DNA from: Oscillospiraceae bacterium
GTDB lineage: Bacteria > Bacillota > Clostridia > Oscillospirales > Acutalibacteraceae
Length of the DNA: 5,205 nt
Assembly: GCA_003517915.1 (NCBI GenBank)
Contig: DOZQ01000220.1
Coordinates: 1-5,205 of the forward strand
Direction: 5' to 3'
Shown: positions 1 to 5,150 of the stretch, one piece after another
Position numbering within the stretch: the stretch's first letter is position 1
Layout: each line of letters starts with the position of its first letter
The notes under the pieces: generated by a model
What the model saw: the letters and a program-made list of their open reading frames with translations, nothing else
What the model was told of the DNA's origin: nothing
Database searches by the model: none
Position numbers and translations under genes: made by a program

Positions 1-579
1 GGGATCGCAGTTGGTGTCGACTATCGCGATTATGGGGATATTAAGCTTTTTAGCCTCGAGCACCGCGATGCGCTCCTTGCGCGGATCAACCACGAACAAA
101 GCGCCCGGCAGCTTTTTCATATCCTGAATGCCGCCCAAAAACTTCTCGAGCTTTTCGATTTCGAGCCGGAGCTTTATTACTTCCTTTTTGGGAAGCATGT
201 CAAAGGTGCCGTCCTCTTCCATCTTGCGCAGCTGGTTGAGACGGTCAATTCTGCGTCGGATGGTGCTGAAGTTGGTCATCATGCCGCCTAGCCAGCGCGC
301 GTTGACATACGGCATGTTGCAGTTCATCGCTTCCTCACGGATGGATTCCTGCGCCTGCTTTTTGGTGCCTACAAATAAAATTTCCTGACCTCTTTCAGAA
401 AGCTCGCGCACAAACATGTACGCTTCCTCGAGCTTGGTCACGGTTTTTTGCAGGTCAATGATATAAATGCCGTTGCGCTCGGTAAAAATATACTGCGCCA
501 TTTTGGGGTTCCAGCGTCTGGTCTGATGGCCGAAATGCACGCCGGCCTCCAACAGTTGTTTCATCGCTACTACTGCCAT
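1..579 (-). CDS. rpsB: 30S ribosomal protein S2, N-terminal 193 codons (cut by window edge)
   Basis: Structural protein of the small ribosomal subunit. The reading frame is open from the ATG at 579 to the window edge without a stop. The translation begins [19 protein letters not shown]; the HFGHQ block at residues 15-19, the RRWNPKM block just after it, the [14 protein letters not shown] stretch, ARWLGG at 94-99 and the late LFVVDPRKE motif are all typical of S2. Residues from about 106 to 150 are rich in Arg, Lys, Glu and Leu, matching the helical hairpin inserted in S2. S2 is usually about 230-260 residues, so some 40-65 C-terminal residues lie outside. The start is fixed by an ideal Shine-Dalgarno sequence (AAGGAGGAT, 587-595) and the family N-terminus. 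It has its own promoter and a structured leader, so it is a separate unit from the ylmC-like gene upstream. In Firmicutes tsf usually follows; that position lies outside the window. Confidence 0.98.
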   Translation of the reverse strand, partial: MAVVAMKQLLEAGVHFGHQTRRWNPKMAQYIFTERNGIYIIDLQKTVTKLEEAYMFVRELSERGQEILFVGTKKQAQESIREEAMNCNMPYVNARWLGGMMTNFSTIRRRIDRLNQLRKMEEDGTFDMLPKKEVIKLRLEIEKLEKFLGGIQDMKKLPGALFVVDPRKERIAVLEAKKLNIPIIAIVDTNCDP

Positions 580-625
580 AAAAAATATCCTCCTTCAGGT
601 TTTTTCCCTCCGCCCGGCTTAGCTC

Positions 626-662
626 TCGGAGATACCGGAAAAATTCCCGGCACCCGCTCCGA
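626..662 (-). promoter_or_regulatory. Structured hairpin in the rpsB leader RNA
   Basis: On the minus strand an outer stem TCGGAG/CTCCGA (657-662 with 626-631) encloses an inner stem TGCCGGGA/TTCCGGTA with a small loop and a short one-sided bulge. It lies midway in the roughly 128-base leader between the rpsB promoter and its start. The leader is dotted with CCGG tetramers, so alternative pairings are possible. Ribosomal protein leaders often bind their own product as feedback control; whether this one does is inference, and I do not recognise it as a named S2 leader family. Confidence 0.45.
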
Positions 663-714
663 AAAAACCGGACGTGCGTTCTGCCGGCATTATTGTTAAT
701 TTGCCAGCTTTTTG

Positions 715-743
715 ATTGTATCATATGAAAGATTGAATCGCAA
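715..743 (-). promoter_or_regulatory. Sigma-A promoter of rpsB with extended -10
   Basis: On the minus strand TTGCGA (738-743) is followed after exactly 17 bases by TACAAT (715-720). The -10 box is preceded by TGA, giving an extended -10 element. Transcription should begin near 708, leaving a leader of about 128 bases before the rpsB start. This fits a strong housekeeping promoter for a ribosomal protein gene. Confidence 0.8.
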
Positions 744-891
744 GTATAAATTTACGGTTTTACAAAGTGAATATGTATAGTCGATCCATTTTAAAGCCGC
801 TCCAGAATTTGCGGGGATGTTTTTGTTCTCGCGAGGAAAAAAGCACAGCAATATAGGGCATATTACGAGCATTTTTGACATGGCGAGAGCG

Positions 892-911
892 AAAAAAGAC
901 CGCAAAGGCGG
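892..911 (-). terminator. Possible weak terminator after the ylmC-like gene
   Basis: On the minus strand a short CCGC/GCGG stem (908-911 with 900-903) with a four-base loop is followed after two bases by six T residues (892-897). It lies 29 bases past the stop of the ylmC-like gene and before the rpsB promoter, where a terminator is expected. The stem is only 4 bp, so the call is tentative. The remaining stretch to the rpsB promoter (744-891) shows no gene. Confidence 0.35.
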
Positions 912-940
912 AGCAGTTTTGAGGTTGAGCGACTATATAC

Positions 941-1234
941 CTAACGCTTGCCCAGCAGTGTACTTAAAAAACCTTTGCGGCGGCATCTGTCTCTTGGCGG
1001 CGCGCAGCCCACCAAAATGGTGTCTTCACCTATAATTTTGATTTCACACCAGTTGATTATAAAATCCTCCTCCCTTCCCAAAATCCCGAAGCAGCGCGGC
1101 CTGCCGTAAACAACAAGCGTTAAGATCTGACCTTTTTCGATATCCAGCTCAACATCGCATACATTGCCGATTTTTGTTCCGTCTTTTATGCAAATAACCT
1201 CTTTTTCACACAAATTTGCAACTCTGCATAGCAT
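941..1234 (-). CDS. YlmC/YmxH-family PRC-barrel protein, cysteine-rich
   Basis: A 97-residue protein resembling the YlmC/YmxH family, small single PRC-barrel proteins linked to sporulation in Firmicutes; their biochemical role is not established. Residues 1-75 follow the family pattern: an N-terminal strand ending in KEVICIKDG, a KIGNVCDVELDIEKGQI block at 21-37, then GREEDFIINW at 53-62 and IIGEDTILV at 67-75. A basic tail (77-97) follows. No signal peptide or membrane segment is seen, so it is probably cytoplasmic. Placement right after sigG matches the conserved sigG-ylm order in Bacillus and Clostridia and suggests co-transcription, as I see no clear promoter in the 116-base gap. Eight cysteines (3, 9, 15, 26, 48, 63, 77, 84) are unusual. 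I chose the ATG at 1234 because GGGTGA lies just upstream and the family starts there; a GTG at 1258 would add eight residues. Confidence 0.85.
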   Translation of the reverse strand: MLCRVANLCEKEVICIKDGTKIGNVCDVELDIEKGQILTLVVYGRPRCFGILGREEDFIINWCEIKIIGEDTILVGCAPPRDRCRRKGFLSTLLGKR

Positions 1235-1237
1235 AAC

Positions 1238-1303
1238 AGTCACCCGCTTTCCTAACACCGAATATAAAGACTCCCTATATTCTATGCTAAAAAGCGGGTG
1301 ACT
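1238..1303 (-). promoter_or_regulatory. Inverted repeat that would fold over the ribosome-binding site of the ylmC-like gene
   Basis: AGTCACCCGCTTT at 1238-1250 and AAAGCGGGTGACT at 1291-1303 are perfect 13-base inverted copies. Inside them lies a second perfect stem, GAATATA (1260-1266) with TATATTC (1276-1282). In the minus-strand transcript the downstream arm contains GGGTGA, the likely Shine-Dalgarno of the ylmC-like gene, and ends 3 bases before its ATG. The folded form would hide the ribosome-binding site. There is no T-run after it, so it is not an intrinsic terminator. Translational control is inference. Confidence 0.6.
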
Positions 1304-1350
1304 TTTACACTATGGGTTGTACCAATATTATTATAGTATCCGCATACTAT

Positions 1351-2121
1351 CTACAGATGATTTTTCACCCGGTATAACGCGCCCTTTTCCAGCCGTGAAA
1401 CCTGTGCCTGACTTATGCCTATCTCCTCGGCGACCTCCATTTGGGTTTTGCCCGCGAAAAAGCGCATAGTCAAAATCTTTTTTTCCCGCTCGGAAAGCCC
1501 CTTGATAGCTTCCTTGAGCGCGATTTCGTCCATCCAGTTGATATCGTCATTTTTGTCGCCCACCTGATCGAGAACGAAAATAGTATCCCCACCGTCAGAA
1601 TAGACCGGCTCATATAAAGATACCGGCTCGACAATGCTCTCAAGCGCCAGCACCACATCCGCCCGGGGCAGCTCAAGCTCCTTGGCGACCTCTTCTATAG
1701 ACGGCTCCCTTTGGTGCATATTTGTCAGCCTTTCCTTCGCCTGCATGGCTTTATAGGCCAGATCCCGCATCGAACGGCTTACCCTTATGGAGTTGTTGTC
1801 TCTGAGGTACCGCCTTATCTCCCCGATAATCATCGGGACGGCATATGTGGAAAACCGCACATTCTGGCTTATATCAAAATTGTCTATGGATTTAATAAGT
1901 CCGATACAGCCCACCTGAAACAAATCGTCCGGATTTTCCCCTCTGCCGGTAAAGCGCTGTATGACGCTGAGCACCAGCCTGAGATTGCCGTTTATAAGCT
2001 CTTCGCGGGCTTTTTCATCCCCGTCCTTCACCCGCCTTAACAGCTTTTCTTTTTCTGCCTCTGTTAAAACAGTCAGCTTGGAGGTATTTACCCCGCATAT
2101 TTCCACCTTGTTATATTGCAT
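1351..2121 (-). CDS. sigG: RNA polymerase sporulation sigma factor G (forespore-specific)
   Basis: A 256-residue sigma-70 family protein. It directs RNA polymerase to late forespore genes during endospore formation. The N-terminal NKVEICGV-TSKL block (4-16) is a hallmark of sigma G. Region 2 spans roughly 43-115, with NGNLRLVLSVIQRF, DDLFQVGCIGLIKSIDNFD and the promoter-melting part RFSTYAVPMIIGEIRRYLRD. Region 3 occupies about 115-190, and region 4 carries the helix-turn-helix with KTQMEVAEEIGISQAQVSRLE near the C-terminus. Length matches the family (about 260). Asn44 aligns with Asn45 of Bacillus subtilis sigma G, reported to matter for control by the anti-sigma factor CsfB/Gin. The ATG at 2121 gives the family N-terminus; a G-rich stretch (GGGGGCG) serves as a rather poor ribosome-binding site. 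Upstream lies a transporter gene instead of the usual sigE. Expression is probably from a sigma-F/G-type promoter. Confidence 0.97.
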   Translation of the reverse strand: MQYNKVEICGVNTSKLTVLTEAEKEKLLRRVKDGDEKAREELINGNLRLVLSVIQRFTGRGENPDDLFQVGCIGLIKSIDNFDISQNVRFSTYAVPMIIGEIRRYLRDNNSIRVSRSMRDLAYKAMQAKERLTNMHQREPSIEEVAKELELPRADVVLALESIVEPVSLYEPVYSDGGDTIFVLDQVGDKNDDINWMDEIALKEAIKGLSEREKKILTMRFFAGKTQMEVAEEIGISQAQVSRLEKGALYRVKNHL

Positions 2122-2186
2122 ATTTGCGCCCCCATTCTTCTATGTAAAAGCGTTTCGAATATAACAAGGCAATTTTATTTCATCTT

Positions 2187-2216
2187 AATTATTGCCAACC
2201 CGCGGAATAATCATTC
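2187..2216 (-). promoter_or_regulatory. Candidate sigma-F/sigma-G promoter of sigG
   Basis: On the minus strand GAATG (2212-2216) fits the sigma-G -35 pattern. After 15 bases comes GGCAATAATT (2187-2196), which matches the sigma-F -10 pattern GGnRAnAnTW at every fixed position. Read as a sigma-G -10 (CATnnTA) it matches 5 of 7. In Bacillus sigG is first transcribed by sigma F and then by its own product, so a shared element is expected. The -35 lies within the near-palindrome GGAATGATTATTCC (2203-2216). Predicted start is near 2180, about 60 bases before the sigG ATG. Confidence 0.5.
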
Positions 2217-2329
2217 CTTTCTGCGCAAACTAAATATTTTTCCGTTCGACAAAAAACGCTTTACTTCAACGCCCCCATGTGATAGTGACCAAGTAGTATA
2301 TGATAATTTATAAGGATTTGTATATAAAC

Positions 2330-2373
2330 AAAAAAATCCGCTTCCCCGCGATTTTTCACAGGAAACGGATTTT
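2330..2373 (-). terminator. Intrinsic terminator after the permease gene
   Basis: Arms 2361-2373 and 2333-2345 pair over 13 bp in the minus-strand transcript, with a single G-U wobble that would be a mismatch in plus-strand RNA, so the minus direction is favoured. The loop is 15 bases. The 3' arm runs into seven consecutive T residues (2330-2336). It starts 18 bases past the permease stop and separates that transcript from sigG. Confidence 0.85.
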
Positions 2374-2391
2374 CGGGCAATATTTACATCT

Positions 2392-3954
2392 TTACTCCAT
2401 AAGTATTTTTTTCGGATTAAGCCGCAGGATATAAATCGCCGGCAGAGTTGTAGATACCACAATGACCAAAAATCCGGCTAGATAAAACATAAGCGCGACC
2501 GTGCCGTCGAGCGCGACGCCGTAGCCGGTGATAAAATCCTCGGCGGTGTAGTCGTCGCTGTAGCCCATGTTGTGCAGTATCGACATGGAGTCCGGCTGCA
2601 TCTCCCGCGACTCCCTTGCCTGCGTCAGCTCCCGTTCCTGCGCGGCGGCAATTTGATTTTCGACCATGCGCTCCGATATAGACGACGCGGCGAGATTGCC
2701 GGTGACCAGCGAAAGCGACACCGCGACTATGAAAACCATAAGCACCTCTAAAAACACCTGCCACACGACCTTAAGCTTTTTTTCGCCCAGCGAGATGTAA
2801 ATGCCCATCTCCTGCTTGCGGTCGCGCAGAAACAAAAGTACCACCAGCGCCAGGGTGATAACCGTCGCGCCTATGGCTATGTAAAGGATCATGGAAGCTA
2901 TGGACTGCATAGATTTCATTGAAGATTCATACGGCTTTACAAAGTCGGTGTTAAATGTAAGCTTGTTGTAGTCGGGGAGCAACGGCTCGGCCTCTGCCCT
3001 GAACTTTTCGATGTCGTTGTAGTTATTTAGGATAAAAAAGGTTTCATATTGGGGGGCGGAGTTTCCTTCATTATATCCCGGATGATGTAATTCATTAAGC
3101 CTTTCATTCATCTCGACAATATATTCCCATATTGCATTAGGCGTATACATCAAGTTGCTAAGTTCCTGTTCAACCTGCTCCGTGTTCACCATTGAGGTTC
3201 GGCTCTGTTTTCCTGTGCTTTCGGCGGCAGGCTCATAAATCCCGATAATTTCAAAGTCGGTGGCGATTTTTTCGGCGACATTCTCCTCAGCGTAAAACAA
3301 TTCCGCGACCTGATCCTCCGGCACGTCAAATTCCAGTTCTTTATAAATCACAGTGTCAAAGGTGGCGAACGACCCGACCTGCAAGCTGTTAAGCTCCGCG
3401 AACGCCTTTGAAACTATAATTACCGGCACCGCGTTGTTTATTTCCTCATCGCTGAAAAAACGGCCTGAAACAAGCTCAACCTTATTTTTCAAAAAATCCA
3501 CCGGCTCGGTAAACTGTGTGGTCTTCATAATATGATAGCCTGCGCCTTCAGCATAAACCGGCTTTAATTCCTCACCTGTGTTTTTTGAAGCCGAGTCCCG
3601 CTGCCAAAAAAAAAGCCCAGATGAGTAGTCGAAGCTTTTTAAAGTGGGAAGCGCCCCAATTTTTTTAATAATTTCCGGTGTCGGCCGATATTCCTGCAGC
3701 TCTTGAATTTTATAATACTGCTCTTCAGTGATAATTTTATCTTCTACTTCACGATTCATCCGGTCATAATCTAAATCAATCACCGCCATAACGTTGGTTT
3801 GCTCATATATATTTTTTTCGGTGAGGTCAATGGCTCGGTAAACCGAAACCGCGCCCGCCATAACGTTGCCCAGCAGAAAAACGACCAGCAGCAAAATAAA
3901 CGATTTCCCGCTGTTTCGGGTAATACTTATAAATGCGCGTTTTATACTTCCCAT
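2392..3954 (-). CDS. FtsX/MacB-type ABC transporter permease
   Basis: A 520-residue membrane protein with the four-helix layout of FtsX/MacB-like permeases. A short basic N-terminus (GSIKRAFISITRN) precedes helix 1 (about 18-39). A large extracytoplasmic domain of about 310 residues follows, then helix 2 (about 353-377), a cytoplasmic DRKQEMGIYISLGEKK coupling segment, helix 3 (about 401-425) and helix 4 (about 487-510). The C-terminal LRLNPKKILME is typical of the family. Such permeases use a separate ATPase to move or sense peptides, lipoproteins or antibiotics at the cell surface; the substrate here is unknown. The helix 3-4 loop is long (about 60 residues) and strongly charged. No ATPase gene is present in the window. 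The start at 3954 is preferred over the in-frame ATG at 3969 because GGGAGGT lies 6 bases before it. It follows the 120-aa secreted-protein gene by 86 bases. Confidence 0.88.
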   Translation of the reverse strand: MGSIKRAFISITRNSGKSFILLLVVFLLGNVMAGAVSVYRAIDLTEKNIYEQTNVMAVIDLDYDRMNREVEDKIITEEQYYKIQELQEYRPTPEIIKKIGALPTLKSFDYSSGLFFWQRDSASKNTGEELKPVYAEGAGYHIMKTTQFTEPVDFLKNKVELVSGRFFSDEEINNAVPVIIVSKAFAELNSLQVGSFATFDTVIYKELEFDVPEDQVAELFYAEENVAEKIATDFEIIGIYEPAAESTGKQSRTSMVNTEQVEQELSNLMYTPNAIWEYIVEMNERLNELHHPGYNEGNSAPQYETFFILNNYNDIEKFRAEAEPLLPDYNKLTFNTDFVKPYESSMKSMQSIASMILYIAIGATVITLALVVLLFLRDRKQEMGIYISLGEKKLKVVWQVFLEVLMVFIVAVSLSLVTGNLAASSISERMVENQIAAAQERELTQARESREMQPDSMSILHNMGYSDDYTAEDFITGYGVALDGTVALMFYLAGFLVIVVSTTLPAIYILRLNPKKILME

Positions 3955-3960
3955 ACCGCG

Positions 3961-3967
3961 ACCTCCC
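3961..3967 (-). promoter_or_regulatory. Ribosome-binding site that decides the permease start
   Basis: GGGAGGT on the minus strand lies 6 bases before the ATG at 3954. The alternative in-frame ATG at 3969 overlaps this site and has only A/T-rich sequence before it, so the downstream start is favoured. The protein then begins MGSIKRAF, as usual for this permease family. Confidence 0.8.
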
Positions 3968-3983
3968 ATTTAGATATAAGATA

Positions 3984-3999
3984 AAAAGGGAATAGATGT
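3984..3999. repeat. Inverted copy of the secreted-protein leader motif, in the permease leader
   Basis: Plus-strand AAAGGGAATAGATGT (3985-3999) is the exact reverse complement of 4916-4930, in the leader of the 126-aa gene. Its part 3984-3995 is the exact reverse complement of 4430-4441, in the leader of the 120-aa gene. In minus-strand RNA this copy sits about 17 bases before the permease ribosome-binding site. It could pair with the leaders of both small genes, or be what remains of a rearranged third copy. Confidence 0.7.
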
Positions 4000-4040
4000 C
4001 GGCCTATGTTTTAGTACTTAGAAATTAGATCAAATTTGGT

Positions 4041-4403
4041 TCAGGGATAGACTGCTGTGACGTCTTCACCTTTATACGTGGTTACAGCTTTATAAGCATT
4101 CTGTGATGCAGTTAAGCTTGTACTGCCCGACCAATAACTCGAATATGATACTCCCGAAGCAGCCTTACTACCCAGAACTCCATTCTGGGTGTAATATATC
4201 CTGCCAGATCCACTAGGATAACTGCCACTGCCACCACCGGTTATACTATGGCTGCTGCTGTGTAGATTACATGTCGTAGTGACATTCCTTCCAGCTATTA
4301 CGTTATTTGAAGTTCCAGCTGTCGCCGTCATTGCTGACAGAATCATGAAACACGCGACAAGCAGCAGGGTTACGATGCCCAGACAAAGTATGCGTTTTTT
4401 CAT
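4041..4403 (-). CDS. Small secreted protein, copy 1 of a tandem paralog pair (120 aa)
   Basis: I do not recognise this family. The protein has a clear export signal: MKKR, a hydrophobic core from residue 5 to about 22, then ATA at 27-29 as a signal peptidase I site before Gly30. LVAC at 15-18 also reads as a possible lipobox. The exported part (about 91 residues) is rich in Ser, Thr, Gly and Tyr with few charges and no further membrane segment, suggesting a beta-rich extracellular protein. It shares with its neighbour Cys45, SSSH at 49-52, YP at 62-63, GR at 67-68, YYTQ at 70-73, a YW pair at 90-91, AYKA at 103-106 and a C-terminal proline. ATG 4403 is preceded by AAAGGTGG and has its own sigma-A promoter. 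The permease gene follows after 86 bases, so transport of, or protection from, this product is a reasonable but unproven link. Confidence 0.85.
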   Translation of the reverse strand: MKKRILCLGIVTLLLVACFMILSAMTATAGTSNNVIAGRNVTTTCNLHSSSHSITGGGSGSYPSGSGRIYYTQNGVLGSKAASGVSYSSYWSGSTSLTASQNAYKAVTTYKGEDVTAVYP

Positions 4404-4429
4404 ATTTACACCACCTTTCCTAAAAACGC

Positions 4430-4441
4430 CTATTCCCTTTT
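4430..4441. repeat. Leader motif copy, 120-aa secreted-protein gene
   Basis: Minus-strand AAAAGGGAATAG, at about the predicted transcription start of the 120-aa gene. The same core with similar flanks occurs before the 126-aa gene (4916-4931), and an inverted copy lies at 3984-3999. Confidence 0.7.
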
Positions 4442-4448
4442 GGTTTTA

Positions 4449-4477
4449 ATTTTACAATATTCTATTCTGCTTGTCAA
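4449..4477 (-). promoter_or_regulatory. Sigma-A promoter of the 120-aa secreted-protein gene
   Basis: On the minus strand consensus TTGACA (4472-4477) is followed after 17 bases by TAAAAT (4449-4454). It begins 36 bases past the stop of the upstream paralog. The spacer contains AATAGAAT, also present in the spacer of the other paralog's promoter, so promoter and gene were duplicated together. Predicted start near 4442. Confidence 0.8.
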
Positions 4478-4513
4478 TGACTCCCTTGATAAAATGTAAA
4501 ATATTATTCCAAA

Positions 4514-4894
4514 TCAAGGATTGGTAGCTGTAACAGGATTATTCGTATATCCTCTCAACGTGGTCGACGCTTTGTATGCAGTCCCTAAATTCCCTGGTAA
4601 AACTATTTCGGCATTCCAATAAGATCCTGTACTGGATACTACTCTCAATGAAATATATTCTCCTATTCTTCCGCCTTGAGTATAATATAATCTACCATTC
4701 CCCGTAGGATAAGTATTAGCGGCTTTGCTGGATATAGTATGAGAACTAGAACGTGAATAACAGTTCGTTACAACCAGATGATTATTTACGGTTCCGCTAT
4801 TACTGCCCGCCGATGCCGTCATTGCCGACGGAATTACAAAACACGCGACAAGCAGCAAGGTTACAATGCCCAAGCACAATATGCGCTTTTTCAT
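4514..4894 (-). CDS. Small secreted protein, copy 2 of a tandem paralog pair (126 aa)
   Basis: Unrecognised family, paralog of the 120-aa gene downstream. Residues 1-30 match it at 27 positions: MKKR, hydrophobic core, LVAC at 15-18, and ASA at 27-29 before Gly30 as a signal peptidase I site. The exported part aligns without gaps to residue 78, keeping 19 of 48 positions from residue 31 on, including Cys45, SSSH (49-52), YP (62-63), GR (67-68) and YYTQ (70-73). Beyond that YW (92-93), AYKA (106-109), TT and a terminal proline are shared, and this copy has several extra residues. It is rich in Ser, Thr, Asn and Tyr; no catalytic motif is seen. ATG 4894 follows GAAAGGAT and a sigma-A promoter. 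The signal region is richer in G and C than the A/T-rich remainder, a sign that the two parts evolve differently. Confidence 0.85.
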   Translation of the reverse strand: MKKRILCLGIVTLLLVACFVIPSAMTASAGSNSGTVNNHLVVTNCYSRSSSHTISSKAANTYPTGNGRLYYTQGGRIGEYISLRVVSSTGSYWNAEIVLPGNLGTAYKASTTLRGYTNNPVTATNP

Positions 4895-4915
4895 GTTTTT
4901 ACATCCTTTCTACAA

Positions 4916-4931
4916 ACATCTATTCCCTTTC
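4916..4931. repeat. Leader motif copy, 126-aa secreted-protein gene
   Basis: Minus-strand AAAGGGAATAGATGT (4916-4930), directly after the promoter of the 126-aa gene. It is a perfect 15-base inverted partner of 3985-3999, so the pair brackets both secreted-protein genes over 946 bases. Confidence 0.7.
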
Positions 4932-4938
4932 CGCTTTA

Positions 4939-4967
4939 ATTATACATCATTCTATTTAATCTGTCAT
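4939..4967 (-). promoter_or_regulatory. Sigma-A promoter of the 126-aa secreted-protein gene
   Basis: On the minus strand ATGACA (4962-4967), one base off consensus, is followed after 17 bases by a perfect TATAAT (4939-4944). The spacer carries AATAGAAT as in the paralog's promoter. Transcription should start near 4932, just at the GGGAATAG leader motif. Confidence 0.8.
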
Positions 4968-4997
4968 TAATTGCATAAAATGTTTACAATATATTTT

Positions 4998-5048
4998 CTA
5001 ATTCGTAATATGTGGCAATGAATCAATTTTGTCCTCAGGGTTCTTCAT
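4998..5048 (-). CDS. Doubtful 16-residue open frame behind a strong promoter
   Basis: ATG at 5048 opens MKNPEDKIDSLPHITN followed by TAG. It lies 31 bases downstream of the -10 box at 5080-5085, but no Shine-Dalgarno sequence precedes it. It has no signal peptide and does not resemble the two secreted paralogs. It may be a leader peptide, the remains of a longer gene, or chance. The rest of 4968-5150 shows no gene. Confidence 0.15.
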   Translation of the reverse strand: MKNPEDKIDSLPHITN

Positions 5049-5079
5049 GGAATGATAAAATCTATTATTTTATAGTCAT

Positions 5080-5108
5080 ATTTTACCGCTGACCGTGGTG
5101 TATGTCAA
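5080..5108 (-). promoter_or_regulatory. Near-consensus sigma-A promoter without an obvious gene
   Basis: On the minus strand perfect TTGACA (5103-5108) is followed after 17 bases by TAAAAT (5080-5085). The transcript would run about 180 bases before the 126-aa gene and could feed it. Between this promoter and the next one only a doubtful 16-codon frame is seen, so a small RNA or long leader is possible. Confidence 0.7.
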
Positions 5109-5150
5109 ACAAATTTCGCCATAATTATACAAAATATCTATAACCCTCAC

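Noticed and set aside
128..388. Open frame of 86 codons on the plus strand
   Set aside because: It lies opposite rpsB, has no family resemblance and reads as a shadow of the real gene.
455..905. Minus-strand open frames over the rpsB start, leader and upstream region
   Set aside because: They overlap the rpsB start, leader or promoter, have no ribosome-binding site or recognisable domain, and conflict with the clear promoter at 715-743.
2127..2278. Direct repeat of CGCCCCCAT (2127-2135 and 2270-2278) and an imperfect inverted pair around AAACGCTTT flanking the sigG promoter
   Set aside because: Short and imperfect; could be chance in this composition and gives no coherent structure.
2211..2462. 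83-codon minus-strand open frame across the permease end and terminator
   Set aside because: It overlaps the permease C-terminus out of frame and runs through a strong terminator; shadow frame.
3955..3969. Upstream ATG (3969) as permease start
   Set aside because: The ribosome-binding site GGGAGGT lies downstream of it and correctly spaced for the ATG at 3954.
3985..4040. A third, inverted small-protein gene starting from the plus-strand leader motif copy
   Set aside because: The plus strand after the motif has no ribosome-binding site, no MKKR-type start and only a 10-codon frame.
4484..4519. Inverted repeat CCTTGAT/ATCAAGG at the stop of the 126-aa gene as terminator
   Set aside because: Only 7 bp with a 22-base A/T-rich loop and no T-run after it.
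4041..4894. Assignment of the small secreted proteins to the lactococcin 972 bacteriocin family
   Set aside because: The size class, signal peptide and transporter neighbour are reminiscent, but I cannot align the lactococcin 972 motifs to these sequences, so no family name is given.
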